Shown here: positions 35,437 through 38,515 of the stretch, in pieces
Layout of the letters: each line of letters begins with the position of its first letter
Position numbering within the stretch: position 1 is the first letter of the stretch
Assembly: GCA_002894305.1 (NCBI GenBank)
Contig: PGEI01000021.1
Span: 1-38,515 of the forward strand
DNA length: 38,515 nt
Source of the DNA: Comamonadaceae bacterium CD01
Lineage (GTDB): Bacteria; Pseudomonadota; Gammaproteobacteria; Burkholderiales; Burkholderiaceae_C
Direction of reading: 5' to 3'
Made by a program: the position numbers and the translations under genes
The notes under the pieces: model-generated
Told to the model about the DNA's origin: nothing
The model's database searches: none
The model's input: the letters and a program-made list of their open reading frames with translations, nothing else

Positions 35437-36687
35437 TCACCAGCGCAGGCTGGGCCGGCCGCTCCACAGCTGGGCCAGGTCGCCGAAGGGCCAGTGCCGC
35501 GGATCTTCGCGCGCGGCAATCCTGTCGCCGGCGCGCTGCTGCGCCAGGTCGACCAATTCCTCGGGAATGCGCCTGCCGGTGCGCGTCGAGAAAAACACCT
35601 TGACGTGCGGCGCCAGCAGCGCTCCCTCGGACTGCGCCACCACCACGCCCAGGCGCTCGGACTGCAGGCGCACCAGCGCGCCGACCGGGTAGATGCCGAT
35701 GGCCTTGACGAAGGCCTGGAACAGCAGGTTGTCGAAGTGCGAGCGCGACCACTCGGCCATGCGGTGCAGCGCCAGCGCCGGGTCCCAGCCGCGCTTGTAG
35801 GGGCGGTCGGAGGTGATCGCGTCGTACACGTCGCAGACGGCGGCCATGCGCGCCAGCAGGCTGATGCCCGCGCCCGCCTGGCGGTGCGGGTAGCCGCTGC
35901 CGTCGATCTTCTCGTGGTGGTGCAGGCAGGCGTCGAGCACCTGCGGGTGCAGGCCGCTGCCCGCCAGCAGCTCGTGGCCGGCCACCGGGTGGCGGCGCAC
36001 CACGTCGAACTCGGCGTCGGTCAGCTTGCCGGGCTTGTCCAGCAACTGCTGCGGCACGCGCGCCTTGCCCAGGTCGTGCAGCAGGCCGGCCTGGCCGGCC
36101 AGGCGCGTCGTCGCCTCGTCCAGCCCAATCTGGCGTGCCAGCGCCACCATCAACGCGCACACGGCCACCGAGTGCATATAGGTGTATTCGTTGGCCGTCT
36201 TCAGCCGCGCCAGGCTGATCAGCGCATGGGGGTTGCGCGCCATCGACGCGGAAATGCCGTCGACCAGCCGGGGCGTCGCCGCCACGTCCACCGCCTGACC
36301 CATGCGTGCGGCGTGAAACATGTCGGCGACCGCCGCGCGCGTGCCGCTGCAGATGGCGATGGCCTGCTGCAACTCCTGCGCCATCGTCGTCGGCGCAAGC
36401 GGGGGCGCCGCGGCCTGTGCGGCCAGCTGCTGCGACTGCTCCAGCAGCGCCTGCGCGTCGGCGCTGGCCTGGTCGCGGGTGACGGCGGCCGCGCCGGCGG
36501 CGGTGTCGCGCCCGCGCGTGGTGTCTATCCACACCTCCTGGATGGTCGTCGCGCGGATGCGCTGCAAGTCCTGGGCGCTGGTGAGCAGAAAGCGCGTGCG
36601 CCAGAACGGATGCTCCATCCACGAGCCGCAGAACTCATGGATGAACATACCAAGGGTCAGGTCATGCACGTGGATGCGCTTGAGCAT
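35437..36687 (-). CDS. HD-GYP domain cyclic di-GMP phosphodiesterase
   Basis: This 416-residue protein should break down cyclic di-GMP to GMP. The N-terminal ~130 residues fit the DUF3391 domain common in such proteins ([19 protein letters not shown]). The HD-GYP domain follows, with HDLGK at 204-208, [11 protein letters not shown], and [12 protein letters not shown] ending in GYP at 265-267. All metal-binding residues and the GYP signature are present, so it is probably active. It has no membrane segment. Its gene is divergent from recG, 53 bases apart, and lies about 3 kb from the diguanylate cyclase gene. Confidence 0.95.
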   Translation of the reverse strand: MLKRIHVHDLTLGMFIHEFCGSWMEHPFWRTRFLLTSAQDLQRIRATTIQEVWIDTTRGRDTAAGAAAVTRDQASADAQALLEQSQQLAAQAAAPPLAPTTMAQELQQAIAICSGTRAAVADMFHAARMGQAVDVAATPRLVDGISASMARNPHALISLARLKTANEYTYMHSVAVCALMVALARQIGLDEATTRLAGQAGLLHDLGKARVPQQLLDKPGKLTDAEFDVVRRHPVAGHELLAGSGLHPQVLDACLHHHEKIDGSGYPHRQAGAGISLLARMAAVCDVYDAITSDRPYKRGWDPALALHRMAEWSRSHFDNLLFQAFVKAIGIYPVGALVRLQSERLGVVVAQSEGALLAPHVKVFFSTRTGRRIPEELVDLAQQRAGDRIAAREDPRHWPFGDLAQLWSGRPSLRW

Positions 36688-36740
36688 GAAAGGCGCAGGC
36701 AGGCGTTGTGGGTGGTGCCAACCATGTTAGCCTTTTTGCC

Positions 36741-38515
<1,775 letters not shown>

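Overview
The window is GC-rich chromosomal DNA. Its gene content points to a betaproteobacterium of the order Burkholderiales, most likely family Comamonadaceae. The signs are the apaG-rpe-gph-trpE-trpG-trpD-trpC neighbourhood, a chorismate mutase gene inside the trp operon, a Gcr-type membrane 'recombinase', and the GC and codon pattern. The family is an inference from gene order and product types; no 16S gene is present.

Left part (1-7.3 kb): a membrane cytochrome c5-like gene, then a complete tripartite RND multidrug efflux operon (adaptor, pump, outer-membrane factor) on the minus strand. A TetR/AcrR-type repressor is divergently transcribed, and an AcrR-like palindromic operator lies across the shared promoter region. 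Next (7.3-8.1 kb) comes a gene-poor stretch. It holds a MITE-like element with terminal inverted repeats, a perfect 18-bp hairpin, a tRNA-Arg(CCG) gene and a cluster of GC-rich palindromes.

Accessory part (8.1-15.3 kb): directly downstream of the tRNA is a four-gene plus-strand cassette. It encodes a large N6-adenine-type DNA methyltransferase with no recognisable nuclease domain of its own, a DUF1016/YhcG-like PD-(D/E)XK nuclease gene broken by one extra T, an SF2 (DExH) helicase, and a GIY-YIG/T5orf172-type nuclease overlapping the helicase gene. This looks like a restriction-modification-like defence system that I cannot match to a named type. The methyltransferase target-recognition region and the YhcG gene have clearly lower GC than their surroundings, which suggests recombination.

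Middle part (15.3-24.9 kb): thiL, a YbdK-type carboxylate-amine ligase, a CPA2-type cation/proton antiporter, the Gcr-family membrane protein and apaG run on the minus strand, mostly with overlapping ends. rpe and gph are on the plus strand. A small secreted cysteine-containing protein lies antisense between rpe and gph. A methyl-accepting chemotaxis protein faces gph across a strong hairpin.

Right part (25.0-38.5 kb): a tryptophan-biosynthesis operon begins with a 27-residue leader peptide containing three Trp codons within five residues, followed by alternative stem-loops, which points to attenuation. The order is trpE (GTG start), chorismate mutase, trpG, trpD, a 50-residue one-helix membrane protein, trpC, with four ATGA start/stop overlaps. 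Then come a multi-PAS diguanylate cyclase overlapping ung, an EamA-type exporter, queA, an HD-GYP phosphodiesterase and the 5' part of recG, which runs off the window.
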